Assembly (NCBI RefSeq): GCF_004342025.1
Contig: NZ_SLWN01000011.1
Coordinates: 248,001-312,000 of the forward strand
Source: Kribbella steppae
GTDB lineage: Bacteria > Actinomycetota > Actinomycetes > Propionibacteriales > Kribbellaceae
Direction of reading: 5' to 3'
Length of the DNA stretch: 64,000 bases
The notes beneath the pieces were generated by a model that saw nothing but the letters and a program-made list of their open reading frames with translations, was not told the DNA's origin and made no database searches. Below are positions 20,301 to 30,096 of the stretch, one piece after another. Position 1 is the first letter of the stretch. Each line of letters opens with the position of its first letter. Made by a program: the position numbers and the translations under genes.

Positions 20301-20657
20301 ATGTTCACCAACGCAGTGCCAACCTCAGCAGCACCAATCAAGCGATCGACGATGACCAGGCTGACCACGCTGGCATCCGCCGCGGCGGTCAGCGTCGCAC
20401 TCATGACTGCGGCGTCCCCCGCCATGGCCCAGGAGTATCCGAACCCGGAGGGCGGCTCGTCCGGCGACAGAACACCAGCAGCGATCGTCCAGGACGAGGG
20501 CCTGGACGCGACCTCGGTCGCACTCGGCGCACTGGCCGGAATCGCACTGGGCGGCACAGGGCTCGCCATCACCCTGGGAGTACAACGGCGCCGGTACCAG
20601 GCTGCCCTGCCGATCGCCTGGACAGCCCACCGACCGACCAAGGAGACCGTCGGTTAA
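20301..20657 (+). CDS. Small secreted or membrane-anchored protein, unknown function
   Basis: 118 residues. A signal-peptide-like stretch runs from about residue 18 (LTTLASAAAVSVALMTAAS) to an Ala-x-Ala site before QEYPNP. A short Gly/Asp-rich segment follows, then a second hydrophobic helix (VALGALAGIALGGTGLAITL) and a basic tail QRRRYQ. This gives a small extracytoplasmic domain tethered by the C-terminal helix. AGGAAG precedes ATG 20301; ATG at residue 18 would also leave a complete signal peptide. It diverges from the SARP/STAND regulator, which has its own membrane helix, so a functional link is possible but unproven. Ends in a clear terminator. Confidence 0.7.
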   Translation: MFTNAVPTSAAPIKRSTMTRLTTLASAAAVSVALMTAASPAMAQEYPNPEGGSSGDRTPAAIVQDEGLDATSVALGALAGIALGGTGLAITLGVQRRRYQAALPIAWTAHRPTKETVG

Positions 20658-20688
20658 CCGGCGGCCTCCCCGGCGCGCAGGCCGCCGG
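20658..20688 (+). terminator. Hairpin terminator
   Basis: Perfect 10-bp stem (20658-20667 with 20679-20688) around an 11-base loop, starting directly after the TAA of the small membrane protein gene. Confidence 0.7.
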
Positions 20689-20721
20689 ATCATCGGCGCT
20701 ACTGGTGGCAGAAGTCGGTGG

Positions 20722-20751
20722 CTGGATAGTACGGATCTGGATAGTCTGGAT
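20722..20751 (+). promoter_or_regulatory. Direct repeats and candidate -10 upstream of the marR gene
   Basis: CTGGATAGT occurs at 20722-20730 and 20737-20745 (15-base period), with a partial third copy CTGGAT at 20746-20751. TAGTCT (20742-20747) fits a -10 box and lies 6 bases before the GTG start at 20754, with no ribosome site. This is consistent with a leaderless, self-regulated marR transcript. Confidence 0.4.
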
Positions 20752-20753
20752 TC

Positions 20754-21164
20754 GTGGGAGATGAGTTGTTGCTGGTGGTGTTGCAGCGGGCTACGCATGT
20801 GACGTTGCAGGTGTTGGGGACGGAGCTGGCCGAGCTGGGGCTGACGGCTTCTGAGGTGAACGTGCTGGCGAATCTGGCCGACGGGCGTGGGCGGACGGTG
20901 TCGGAGCTCGGGGCCGCGGCCGGGGTTCGGCCGACGACGCTGACCGGCGTACTGGATCGGCTGGAGCAGAAGGGGCACATCCTGCGGGCGCCGCGGCCGG
21001 GTGATCGGCGGGCGGTGCAGATCTCGCTGACGTCGGTTGGTGTCAAGAGCGCCGAGCGGGTGCAGCGGGCCTTCGCGGAGTTGGAGGAGCGGGCGCTGGC
21101 TGGAATCGCGCCAGGCTCGGTCAAGCAGGCGCGGCGGGTGCTCATGGCGTTGGGGGCAGTGTGA
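20754..21164 (+). CDS. MarR-family transcriptional regulator
   Basis: 136 residues with the full MarR winged-helix core: helices around LTASEVNVLANLADG, recognition region AAGVRPTTLTGVLDRLEQKG, and wing APRPGDRRAVQISLTSVG with the conserved Asp-Arg-Arg. MarR proteins repress their own and nearby genes and release DNA on binding small aromatic ligands. GTG start without ribosome site. The stop overlaps the start of the next gene by 4 bases, so the small partner protein is translated with it. Repeats directly upstream are candidate operators. Confidence 0.92.
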   Translation: MGDELLLVVLQRATHVTLQVLGTELAELGLTASEVNVLANLADGRGRTVSELGAAAGVRPTTLTGVLDRLEQKGHILRAPRPGDRRAVQISLTSVGVKSAERVQRAFAELEERALAGIAPGSVKQARRVLMALGAV

Positions 21165-21547
21165 GTGCGTTTGATGAGTTGATGGGTGAGGTGATGTCGA
21201 GCGCTGAGCGGTTCGGGCACCGGGAGCATGTGAAGCTGACGTGGCTCGCCGTACGGCGGTGTGGGACGGATGCGGCGGTCGAGTTGATCAGCGACGGGAT
21301 CCAGCGAACGGCGCGGTATGCCGGGGTGCCACAGAAGTACAACGCGACGGTGAGCCGGGCGTGGGTGGAGCTGACGGCATATCACATGGCCGAGGCGCCG
21401 GGTGAAGGGTTCGACGAGTTGCTCGAGCGCAACCCCGGGCTGATGGACAAGCGCCTGCTGACGCGGTTCTACCACTCGCGCACCCTCGCAAGTCCGGCCG
21501 CCCGGCAAGGCTGGGTGGAGCCGGATCTCCACGCATCCCCGGCGTGA
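21161..21547 (+). CDS. Small conserved-looking protein coupled to MarR, unknown function
   Basis: 128 residues, no signal peptide or membrane segment. Motifs include FGHREHVKLTWLAVRRCG near the start and VPQKYNATVSRAWVELTAYH in the middle; His, Tyr and Trp are frequent. I do not recognise the family. GTG start inside the marR stop (GTGA overlap) shows it belongs to that operon and may be the target or a ligand-handling partner of the regulator. Codon use matches neighbours. Confidence 0.7.
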   Translation: MSAFDELMGEVMSSAERFGHREHVKLTWLAVRRCGTDAAVELISDGIQRTARYAGVPQKYNATVSRAWVELTAYHMAEAPGEGFDELLERNPGLMDKRLLTRFYHSRTLASPAARQGWVEPDLHASPA

Positions 21548-21554
21548 GTCTTTA

Positions 21555-21573
21555 CCTTGCCCCAAGGGCAGGG
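21555..21573 (+). promoter_or_regulatory. MerR-type operator
   Basis: CCTTGCCC-CAA-GGGCAGGG, an inverted repeat with 7 of 8 bases matching, lies 15 bases before the merR-family start. This is the classic form of operator that MerR proteins bind between -35 and -10, so the gene is probably autoregulated. Confidence 0.6.
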
Positions 21574-21587
21574 GGTTTGATGGTCGG

Positions 21588-22412
21588 GTGTTGACGATCA
21601 GCGAGTTCGGGCGTCGTACCGGGCTCTCGCACAAGGCGTTGCGGCTGTACGACGTCTCCGGGCTGCTGCCGCCCGCGCAGGTCGACCCGTCGAACGGGTA
21701 CCGCCTGTACGACGAGGAGCAGCTCGAGCGGGCCCGGCGGATCAGTGTGCTGCGGCAGTTGGACATGCCCTTGACCACGATCGCCGAAGTACTGGCGAAA
21801 TCCGACGAGGAGGCACTGATCCGGCTGGACCGGTGGTGGGCGGCCGAGGAGGCGACCACCGCAGCCCGGCGGGCGACGTTGGAGTACCTGCGGGACCGGC
21901 TCTCGCGGTCGGGATCTCCTGGGTTGTCACCGCGGCCGGTGCTGATCCGCGACGTACCGGAGACGAAGATCGCGTCGATCCGCTCGGACACCGACCAGCA
22001 GTCGCTGATCGGGGTGATCGTGACCTCGACCGACGACATCCGCAGGTACCTCGAGTCCGCCGGGGCAACGCTGCCCGGTGGGTCGTGGGTGATCTACCAC
22101 GGTGCGGTGACGCCGGAGGCCGAGGCGACCGTCGAGGTGTGCGTGCCGTTCGACGGGCTGGTGGATCCGTCCGGGTCGATCGCGATCCGGGTCGAGCCGG
22201 CCCACCGGGAGGCGTACTGCACGATCACGATGGACGAGTGCGTGTACCCGCGGATCATGCTCGCGTACGACCTCGTCGGTGACTGGGTCCGCTCGACCGG
22301 GGAGGCGACCGCCGGTCCGCCGCGTGAGGTCTACCTGCCCGACTGTCACCTGCTCCCCCGCGACCAGCCGGCCGTCGACATCGCTCAGCCCATACTTGAA
22401 AGGAAGCCCTGA
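21588..22412 (+). CDS. MerR-family regulator with GyrI-like effector domain
   Basis: 274 residues. The MerR winged helix is at the N-terminus (LTISEFGRRTGLSHKALRLYD, then NGYRLYDEEQLERARRI), with a dimerisation helix around residues 80-115. The C-terminal half (about 120-270) has the SOUL/GyrI-like ligand-binding pattern, including VLIRDVPETKIASIR and a closing Glu-rich strand, as in BmrR-type multidrug sensors. GTG start. Its stop overlaps the ATG of the transglutaminase-like gene (TGATG), so that gene is its likely regulated partner. The operator-like repeat upstream supports autoregulation. Confidence 0.9.
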   Translation: MLTISEFGRRTGLSHKALRLYDVSGLLPPAQVDPSNGYRLYDEEQLERARRISVLRQLDMPLTTIAEVLAKSDEEALIRLDRWWAAEEATTAARRATLEYLRDRLSRSGSPGLSPRPVLIRDVPETKIASIRSDTDQQSLIGVIVTSTDDIRRYLESAGATLPGGSWVIYHGAVTPEAEATVEVCVPFDGLVDPSGSIAIRVEPAHREAYCTITMDECVYPRIMLAYDLVGDWVRSTGEATAGPPREVYLPDCHLLPRDQPAVDIAQPILERKP

Positions 22413-23281
22413 TGGACTACGCGATTCAGACCGAGTACAGCGACCCCGGCGTACACGCCCAGCTCTTCGACGCGCTGCCGGACGACGTCGCCGGAATCGC
22501 GGCCGTCGTTCGCAACCTGGTGATCCACTACCGCGGCGGCGGGATCGAGTTCACCGGCGACCGGCTGGCCGAGATCGACCACCGGTGGGTCGAGGCGATG
22601 CTGACCACGGACCAGAAGCGCAACGGTACGGCGCTCGCCGTACCGCGTGAGCCGGTCGACCGGATCGTGGGCTGCTGCCGGGACTACACGCTGCTGACCG
22701 TGTCGGCCCTTCGGCACAAGGGGATCCCGGCCCGCAGCCGGATCGGGTTCGCGGACTACTTCCGCGGCGGCTACAACCACGACCACGTCGTCGTCGAGTA
22801 CTGGAACGGCGACCGCTGGGTGATGACCGACGCCCAGCTCGACCCGTCCGGTGACCACCCGTTCGACACCCAGGACATGCCGCGTGGTCCGTTCCTGTCG
22901 GCGGCGGAGGTCTGGCTCGGCGTACGATCCGGCGACCTCAACGCGGACCTGTTCGGCATCGACCCTGGTTCGCCCATCAGCGGTGGCTGGTTCATCCGCA
23001 ACTACGTCCACTTCCAACTCGCCCACCTGCAAGGTGACGAGCTCCTCCTCTGGGACAACTGGGGCACCATGACAGACACCCTGGACGGCGCCGACGTAGA
23101 GCTCACAGACGAGATCGCCGCCCTCTTGGTTGCCTCCGACAACGGAGACGAAACCGCCACCAAGGAGCTGACCGACCGCTACCAGACCAGCCCGGACCTG
23201 AGGCCCACCGGCCGCTCCTACATCACCTCCCCCACCGGCGCCCCACACACCTGGATCGAGCTCATACGCCCAGCGGTGTAG
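22412..23281 (+). CDS. Transglutaminase-like (papain-fold) protein
   Basis: 289 residues. The triad expected of transglutaminase-like domains is visible: Cys in VGCCRDYTLLTVSALR (near residue 90), His in YNHDHVVVEYWNGDRW and Asp in MTDAQLDPSG. The cysteine lies at the head of a helix, followed by a GIPARSRIGF strand, as in bacterial cysteine peptidases/transglutaminases of this fold. No signal peptide, so intracellular. Translationally coupled to the MerR/GyrI regulator. Substrate unknown; a peptidase or amide-processing role is likelier than protein cross-linking. Confidence 0.85.
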   Translation: MDYAIQTEYSDPGVHAQLFDALPDDVAGIAAVVRNLVIHYRGGGIEFTGDRLAEIDHRWVEAMLTTDQKRNGTALAVPREPVDRIVGCCRDYTLLTVSALRHKGIPARSRIGFADYFRGGYNHDHVVVEYWNGDRWVMTDAQLDPSGDHPFDTQDMPRGPFLSAAEVWLGVRSGDLNADLFGIDPGSPISGGWFIRNYVHFQLAHLQGDELLLWDNWGTMTDTLDGADVELTDEIAALLVASDNGDETATKELTDRYQTSPDLRPTGRSYITSPTGAPHTWIELIRPAV

Positions 23282-23300
23282 GCGCCGGACACCTTCTAGG

Positions 23301-23332
23301 GGGCTTGAACAGGAAATAGCCTGTCAAAGCCC
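23301..23332 (+). terminator. Hairpin terminator
   Basis: Stem of 13 bases with 11 matching (23301-23313 with 23320-23332) around loop AAATAG, 20 bases past the transglutaminase-like gene. The rest of 23282-23499 shows no gene. Confidence 0.6.
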
Positions 23333-23499
23333 GCGGTTTCCTGTCTGATGTTCCGGACGATGCCTGGCTTCACCCGTCCTCCTCCCCTGCTGTAGTACGC
23401 CGAGTGCGGTACGCCGGAAGCCTCCAGTCGGCCGACGCGCGCGGTACCTCTTGTCGCTCAGGATCGTGGGTAGTGGATTCGAGCTGACGGGAGAGGGAG

Positions 23500-24027
23500 A
23501 TGAGTAGCGCGACGCTGGAGGCGACGACGGCAGCGGCTAAGCCGTGGCGGTTGGGTGCCAGGACGCGGAAGGCCGTGCTGGTGCTGCACATCGCGTCCGT
23601 CGGGTCGTGGCTCGGCATCGACGTGGTGATGGCGGTGCTGACGTTCACCGCGATGGGGACCGACAGCGCGAGCACCAAGGCGTTGTGCTTCCGAGTGCTC
23701 GAGCTGGTGACGGTGTGGCCGATGACGGTGTCCGGGCTGACCTGTCTGGTGACCGGCGTACTGCTGGCGATGGGCAGCAAGTACGGCCTGACGAAGTACT
23801 GGTGGGTTGTCCTGAAGCTCTGCATCAACCTGCTGCTGAGCGCGCTGGTGCTGGTCGCGCTGCGACCGGGCGTGGCGGAGCTGGCCGACCGCGGTGAGGC
23901 GAACGATCTCGCCGTACCGCTCGGCGACATGATCTACCCGCCGATCGTCTCGCCGACGCTGTTGATGGTCGCGGTGGTCCTGTCGGTCTTCAAGCCGTGG
24001 GGACTACTGCGCAAGAAGAAGAAGTAA
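23500..24027 (+). CDS. DUF2269-type integral membrane protein
   Basis: 175 residues with four hydrophobic helices: KAVLVLHIASVGSWLGIDVV, LVTVWPMTVSGLTCLVTGVLL, WWVVLKLCINLLLSALVLVAL and SPTLLMVAVVLSVF. It ends in a very basic tail (RKKKK). The His in the first helix (LHIASVGSWLG) and the general layout match DUF2269 proteins, whose function is unknown. GGGAGA lies before ATG 23500. Single gene bounded by terminators on both sides. Confidence 0.8.
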   Translation: MSSATLEATTAAAKPWRLGARTRKAVLVLHIASVGSWLGIDVVMAVLTFTAMGTDSASTKALCFRVLELVTVWPMTVSGLTCLVTGVLLAMGSKYGLTKYWWVVLKLCINLLLSALVLVALRPGVAELADRGEANDLAVPLGDMIYPPIVSPTLLMVAVVLSVFKPWGLLRKKKK

Positions 24028-24034
24028 TGCGAAG

Positions 24035-24062
24035 GGCCCCGCCTGGTGAGGCAGGCGGGGCC
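24035..24062. terminator. Bidirectional hairpin terminator
   Basis: Perfect 11-bp stem (24035-24045 with 24052-24062), 6-base loop, between the convergent DUF2269 gene and glgP. It can serve both. Confidence 0.8.
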
Positions 24063-24072
24063 ATCTACGCGA

Positions 24073-26670
24073 TCAGAACTCGGAGCCGGCCGGCAGGTCC
24101 GGAGTCGACGGGTCCTCCGGGTCGGAGGGGCCGGCGGCCAGGCCGAGCTCGGCCTGGCTCGCGAGACCCGCGTGCTTCGGTACGACGCGCACGGTGTAGC
24201 CGAACGGGCCGGTCCGGTCCAGCTTCAGCTCACCCTCGTACCGGTGCCGGTTGCCCTCGTAGGTCTCCGCCAGCGACAGCGACGCCCGGACCGGGTCCTT
24301 GATCTCGTCGTTGGAGTCGACCCGGCCGTGCAGCACCTCGACGTCGATGTCCTGCGGCTTCAGGTCGCCGAGCGCGGCGAAGGCACGGATGCCGACGTTG
24401 GTCCCGAGCTGCGGTACGTCGCCGAGGCCCTGGAGCTCCACGTGGTCGACCCGGATCTGCGGCCAGGCCGCCCGGACCTTCTTCTTCCACGCGGCCAGGT
24501 CGCGCGCACCGTCGTACGTCGCGTTCAACGACCGCGACGACAGGGCGGACGGGACGTACAGCCGCTCGACGTAGTCGCGCACCATCCGGGTGGCCAGCAC
24601 CTTCGGGCCGAGCTCCTTGATCGTGTGCCGCAGCATCTCGATCCAGCGGCCGGGGACGTCACCGTCGTAGAACCGCGGCGCGACCTGCTTCTCGATCAGG
24701 TCGTACAGCGCGTGCGCCTCGAGGTCGTCGCGGCGGTCGGTGTCCTCGATCCCCTCCGCGGACGGGATCGCCCAGCCGAACTCGTCGTCGTACCACTCGT
24801 CCCACCAGCCGTCGCGGATGGACAGGTTGAGCGCACCGTTCAGCGCCGCCTTCATCCCGGACGTGCCGCACGCCTCGTACGGGCGGAGCGGGTTGTTCAG
24901 CCAGACGTCGCAGCCCGGGTACATCGGCTGGGCCAGCTTGATGTCGTAGTCGGGCACGAACACGATCCGGTGCCGGACCTCGGGGTCGTCGGCGAACCGG
25001 ACCATCTCCTGGATCAGCTTCTTGCCGCCCTCGTCGTGCGGGTGTGCCTTCCCCGCGATGACGATCTGGACCGGCCGCTGCGGGTGCAGCAGCAACGACT
25101 TCAGCCGCTCCGGGTCGCGCAGCATCAGCGTCAGCCGCTTGTACGACGGAACGCGCCGGGCGAAGCCCATGGTCAGGACGTCGGGGTCGAGGATCGAGTC
25201 GACCCAGCCGAGCTCGGCCTCGCTGGCACCGCGGTTCAGCCAGGACTGCCGGACCCGGGCCCGGGTGTCGTCGATGAACCGCTGCCGCAGGATCCGCTTG
25301 GTCTCCCAGATCTGCGCGTCGGTGGTCTTGTCCAGACCCTCGAAGATGCCGTCGGCATCGGCCGTGTCGGTCGCCGCGTAGGTCAGGTCGTGGATCTCCC
25401 GGGCCACCCAGGTCGGCGCGTGCACGCCGTTGGTGATCGAGGTGATCGGTACGTCGGTCGCGTCGAAGCTCGGCCACAGCCCGGAGAACATCCCCCGGCT
25501 GACCACACCGTGCAACTTGGACACACCGTTGGCCCGCTGGGCCAGCCGCAGACCCATGATCGCCATGTTGAAGACGCCGAGGTCGCCGCCCTCGAAGTCC
25601 TCGGCGCCGAGCTCGAGGATCCGGTCGATCGGCACCCCTTCGCCGAACGCGTCCGGCGAGAAGTGCTGCTGGATCAGCTCGACCGGGAACCGGTCGATAC
25701 CGGCCGGCACCGGGGTGTGGGTGGTGAACACGGTCCCGCCGCGGGCCACCTCGAGCGCGGTGTCGAAGTCGAGGCCCTGGTCGGCGGCCAGCTCGCGGAT
25801 CCGCTCGATCCCGAGGAACCCGGCGTGGCCCTCGTTGGTGTGGAACACCTCCGGGGCCGGGTGACCGGTGATCCGGCAGAACTCGCGGACCGCACGGACA
25901 CCGCCGACGCCGAGCAGCAGCTCCTGGAGCAGCCGGTGCTCCGTCGTACCGCCGTACAGCCGGTCGGTCACCTCGCGCTCGGCGGGCTCGTTCTCCTCCA
26001 TGTCGGAGTCGAGCATCAGCAGCGGCACCCGGCCGACCTGGGCGACCCAGATCTGGGCGTGCAACTGCCGGTTGCCGGGCAGGGTCAGGGTGACGGTCGC
26101 AGTCGCGTCTCCGTCACGGAGCAGGCTGATCGGCAGCCCGTCCGGGTCCACCAGCGGGTAACGCTCCTGCTGCCAGCCCTCGCGGTTCAGCGACTGGGCG
26201 AAGTACCCGTGGCGGTAGAGCAGGCCGACACCGATCAGCGGTACGGCGAGGTCACTGGCCGCCTTGAGGTGGTCACCGGCCAGGATGCCCAGGCCGCCCG
26301 AGTACTGCGGCAGCACGTGGGTGATGCCGAACTCCGGGGAGAAATAGGCCACCGAGCTGACCGGCGAGCCGGCGTCGGTCTGGAACCAGCGGTCGTCGGT
26401 CACGTAGCCGTTCAAGTCGGCTACGGCCAGCTCCAGCCGGCGCAGGAAGGCTTGGTCGTTGGCCAGCTCGTCGAGCCGGGCCGCCGGGACCTCACCGAGA
26501 AGCTTGACCGGGTCACCGCCGGTGCTCCGCCACAACTGCGGGTCGACGGCCTCGAAGACGTCCTGCGTCTCCGGGTGCCAGGCCCAGCGGAGGTTGTTCA
26601 CCAGGGTGCCCAGCCCGGTCAGCTGCTCAGGCAGGACAGGGCGGACGGAAAATCGTCGTATCGCTCGCAC
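24073..26670 (-). CDS. glgP: Alpha-glucan phosphorylase GlgP
   Basis: About 865 residues from GTG 26670, which gives the usual family start (RAIRRFSVRPVLPE); the frame is open 16 codons further. It cleaves terminal alpha-1,4 glucose units from alpha-glucan with phosphate, giving glucose-1-phosphate. The pyridoxal-phosphate lysine block EACGTSGMKAALNG is intact, and VFTTHTPVPAGIDRFP and FHTNEGHAGFLGIER are typical of the actinobacterial maltodextrin phosphorylase subgroup. Divergent from glgE across a region with a LacI-type palindrome; glgP and glgE are neighbours in M. tuberculosis too. Confidence 0.95.
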   Translation of the reverse strand: MRAIRRFSVRPVLPEQLTGLGTLVNNLRWAWHPETQDVFEAVDPQLWRSTGGDPVKLLGEVPAARLDELANDQAFLRRLELAVADLNGYVTDDRWFQTDAGSPVSSVAYFSPEFGITHVLPQYSGGLGILAGDHLKAASDLAVPLIGVGLLYRHGYFAQSLNREGWQQERYPLVDPDGLPISLLRDGDATATVTLTLPGNRQLHAQIWVAQVGRVPLLMLDSDMEENEPAEREVTDRLYGGTTEHRLLQELLLGVGGVRAVREFCRITGHPAPEVFHTNEGHAGFLGIERIRELAADQGLDFDTALEVARGGTVFTTHTPVPAGIDRFPVELIQQHFSPDAFGEGVPIDRILELGAEDFEGGDLGVFNMAIMGLRLAQRANGVSKLHGVVSRGMFSGLWPSFDATDVPITSITNGVHAPTWVAREIHDLTYAATDTADADGIFEGLDKTTDAQIWETKRILRQRFIDDTRARVRQSWLNRGASEAELGWVDSILDPDVLTMGFARRVPSYKRLTLMLRDPERLKSLLLHPQRPVQIVIAGKAHPHDEGGKKLIQEMVRFADDPEVRHRIVFVPDYDIKLAQPMYPGCDVWLNNPLRPYEACGTSGMKAALNGALNLSIRDGWWDEWYDDEFGWAIPSAEGIEDTDRRDDLEAHALYDLIEKQVAPRFYDGDVPGRWIEMLRHTIKELGPKVLATRMVRDYVERLYVPSALSSRSLNATYDGARDLAAWKKKVRAAWPQIRVDHVELQGLGDVPQLGTNVGIRAFAALGDLKPQDIDVEVLHGRVDSNDEIKDPVRASLSLAETYEGNRHRYEGELKLDRTGPFGYTVRVVPKHAGLASQAELGLAAGPSDPEDPSTPDLPAGSEF

Positions 26671-26720
26671 CGGGACACCGTACCGGCCACGGCCCAGCAG
26701 GGCATCCTCGGCATGCATCG

Positions 26721-26741
26721 ATCTTGCAACGCAGGCAAGAT
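26721..26741. promoter_or_regulatory. Palindrome between glgP and glgE, candidate operator
   Basis: ATCTTGC (26721-26727), 7 bases, then the exact inverse GCAAGAT (26735-26741). CTTGCA half-sites of this kind resemble, from memory, targets of LacI-family maltose regulators in Streptomyces. The location suits control of both divergent genes. Confidence 0.5.
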
Positions 26742-26928
26742 TTTGCAGGACCTTTTCAGTGGCTGGTCACCGATGTTCCATGCTGTGGACCGGTTCGAGA
26801 CCGCCAGGTGTTCACGAGACAGCGGCGACCGATAACGTCAGTCCTGTAGTTCCTCAGGTACGCCGTCCCATCCGCCGGATCCGCCATCGGACCGGCCACT
26901 ATTTCGCAAGGGAAGGTTCGTCTACGCC

Positions 26929-28917
26929 ATGACTGGGCGCATCCCGATCACCGACGTCACCCCGACCGTCGACGCCGGAGCGTATCCGGCCAAGGCATCT
27001 GTCGGCGAGACGTTCACCATCGCAGCCACGGTCTTCCGCGAGGGCCACGACGCAGTGAATGCGAACGTCGTGCTGACCTCGCCGACCGGGCAGACCAGAC
27101 GGATGCTGATGGCACCGGTCGGGCAAGGCTCGGACAGGTGGACGGTCGACGTGACCCTGCAGGAGCAGGGCGCGTGGACGTTCGCGGTCGAGGGCTGGAG
27201 CGACCCGTACGGGACCTGGCGGCACAACGCCGAGATCAAGGTGCCGGCCGGTCTCGACGTGGATCTGATGTTCGCCGAGGGTGCCGCGTTCTTCGACCGT
27301 GCGGCCGCCGGCGTGCCCCCCGCCGTACGGGCTGATCGGGCGACGCTGACCGATGCCGCGCAGGCGCTGGCCAACGGCGCGCTGCCGCCGGAGGCACGAC
27401 TCGCCGCGGGAATCTCGCCACAGGTGCGGGCCGCGCTCGGGCGGTATCCGGTGCGTGAGCTGATCACGTCGTCGGAGACCTACCCGGTGTGGGTCGACCG
27501 GGAGCTCGCGCTGTACGGCAGCTGGTACGAGTTCTTCCCGCGTTCGGAGGGCGCCAAGTACGACGAGCAGTCCGGGCAGTGGACGTCCGGGACCTTCCGT
27601 ACGGCGGCCCAGCGGCTGGAAGCGGTTGCCGGGATGGGTTTCGACATCCTCTACGTGCCGCCGGTCCATCCGATCGGTCACTCGTTCCGCAAGGGCCCGA
27701 ACAACACCCTCGACCCGAAGCCCGGTGACCCGGGTTCGCCGTGGGCGATCGGCTCGGCCGAGGGCGGCCACGACGCGATCCACCCCGAGCTGGGCACCTT
27801 CGAGGACTTCGACTACTTCGTCGGCCGGGCCCGCGAGCTCGGTCTCGAGGTCGCCATCGACCTGGCGCTGCAGGCGTCGCCGGACCACCCGTGGGTGACC
27901 GAGCACCCGAAGTGGTTCAGCGTCCGTGCGGACGGCTCGATCGCGTACGCCGAGAACCCGCCGAAGAAGTACCAAGACATCTACCCGATCAACTTCGACA
28001 ACGACCCCGAAGGCATCTACGCCGAGGTGCTGCGGATCGTCCGGCTGTGGATCTCGCACGGGGTGACTGTGTTCCGGGTCGACAACCCGCACACCAAGCC
28101 GGTCAACTTCTGGGAGTACCTGCTCGGCGAGATCCGCAAGACCGACCCGGATGTGGTCTTCCTGTCCGAGGCGTTCACCCGGCGGCCGATGATGCGCGAG
28201 CTGGCCAAGGTCGGCTTCCACCAGTCCTACACGTACTTCACCTGGCGCAACGAGAAGTGGGAGCTGGAGGAGTACCTGCAGGAGCTGACCCAGGAGACCG
28301 CGCACTTCCTGCGGCCGAACTTCTTCGTCAACACGCCGGACATCCTGACCGCCTACCTGCAGTACGGCGGGCCGGGCGCGTTCAAGATCCGGGCGGCGAT
28401 CGCGTCGACCGCGTCACCGACCTGGGGTGTGTACGCCGGGTACGAGCTGTTCGAGCACGTCGCGCTGCGGCCGGGCTCGGAGGAGTACCTCGACACCGAG
28501 AAGTTCCAGTTCCGGCCGCGGGACTGGGAGGCCGCTGCCGCCGAGGGCCGAACGCTGGCGCCGTACCTGACGCTGCTGAACAACATCCGCCGCCGGCACC
28601 CGGCCCTGCAGCAGCTGCGCAACCTGACGCTGCACTCGGTCGAGGACGAGGCGATCATGTGCTACTCGAAGCGCATCACCGGGCCGGACGGGCACAGCGA
28701 CACCGTCCTCGTGGTGGTGAACACCGACCCGCACTCGGTCCGCGAGTCGATGGTCCACCTCGACATGGCCGCGCTCGGCATGCGCCCCGAGGACACCTTC
28801 ACCGTGTACGACGAGATCAGCGGCGCGACCTGGCGCTGGGGCCAGCAGAACTACATCAAGCTCGACCCCAACGGCGAACCCGCCCACATCCTCGCCGTCC
28901 GCCGCGGCCAGGCGTAA
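26929..28917 (+). CDS. glgE: Alpha-1,4-glucan:maltose-1-phosphate maltosyltransferase GlgE
   Basis: 662 residues, GH13_3. It adds maltosyl units from maltose-1-phosphate to the non-reducing end of alpha-1,4-glucan. The nucleophile is Asp385 (VFRVDNPHTKP) and the general acid Glu414 (FLSEAFTRR); their spacing equals that in the Streptomyces coelicolor enzyme (394/423). The N-terminal beta domain (residues about 8-110) and helical insert follow the family plan. AAGGGAAGG lies upstream of ATG 26929. It diverges from glgP and converges with threonine synthase, leaving 10 bases between the two stops. Its substrate supply, treS and maltokinase, lies 11.5 kb away. Confidence 0.97.
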   Translation: MTGRIPITDVTPTVDAGAYPAKASVGETFTIAATVFREGHDAVNANVVLTSPTGQTRRMLMAPVGQGSDRWTVDVTLQEQGAWTFAVEGWSDPYGTWRHNAEIKVPAGLDVDLMFAEGAAFFDRAAAGVPPAVRADRATLTDAAQALANGALPPEARLAAGISPQVRAALGRYPVRELITSSETYPVWVDRELALYGSWYEFFPRSEGAKYDEQSGQWTSGTFRTAAQRLEAVAGMGFDILYVPPVHPIGHSFRKGPNNTLDPKPGDPGSPWAIGSAEGGHDAIHPELGTFEDFDYFVGRARELGLEVAIDLALQASPDHPWVTEHPKWFSVRADGSIAYAENPPKKYQDIYPINFDNDPEGIYAEVLRIVRLWISHGVTVFRVDNPHTKPVNFWEYLLGEIRKTDPDVVFLSEAFTRRPMMRELAKVGFHQSYTYFTWRNEKWELEEYLQELTQETAHFLRPNFFVNTPDILTAYLQYGGPGAFKIRAAIASTASPTWGVYAGYELFEHVALRPGSEEYLDTEKFQFRPRDWEAAAAEGRTLAPYLTLLNNIRRRHPALQQLRNLTLHSVEDEAIMCYSKRITGPDGHSDTVLVVVNTDPHSVRESMVHLDMAALGMRPEDTFTVYDEISGATWRWGQQNYIKLDPNGEPAHILAVRRGQA

Positions 28918-28927
28918 CAACCGGTTC

Positions 28928-30085
<1,158 letters not shown>

Positions 30086-30096
30086 ACCTGGAGAAA

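Noticed and set aside
24046..26835. 929-codon + strand frame opposite glgP
   Set aside because: Shadow of glgP; it also reads through the bidirectional terminator.
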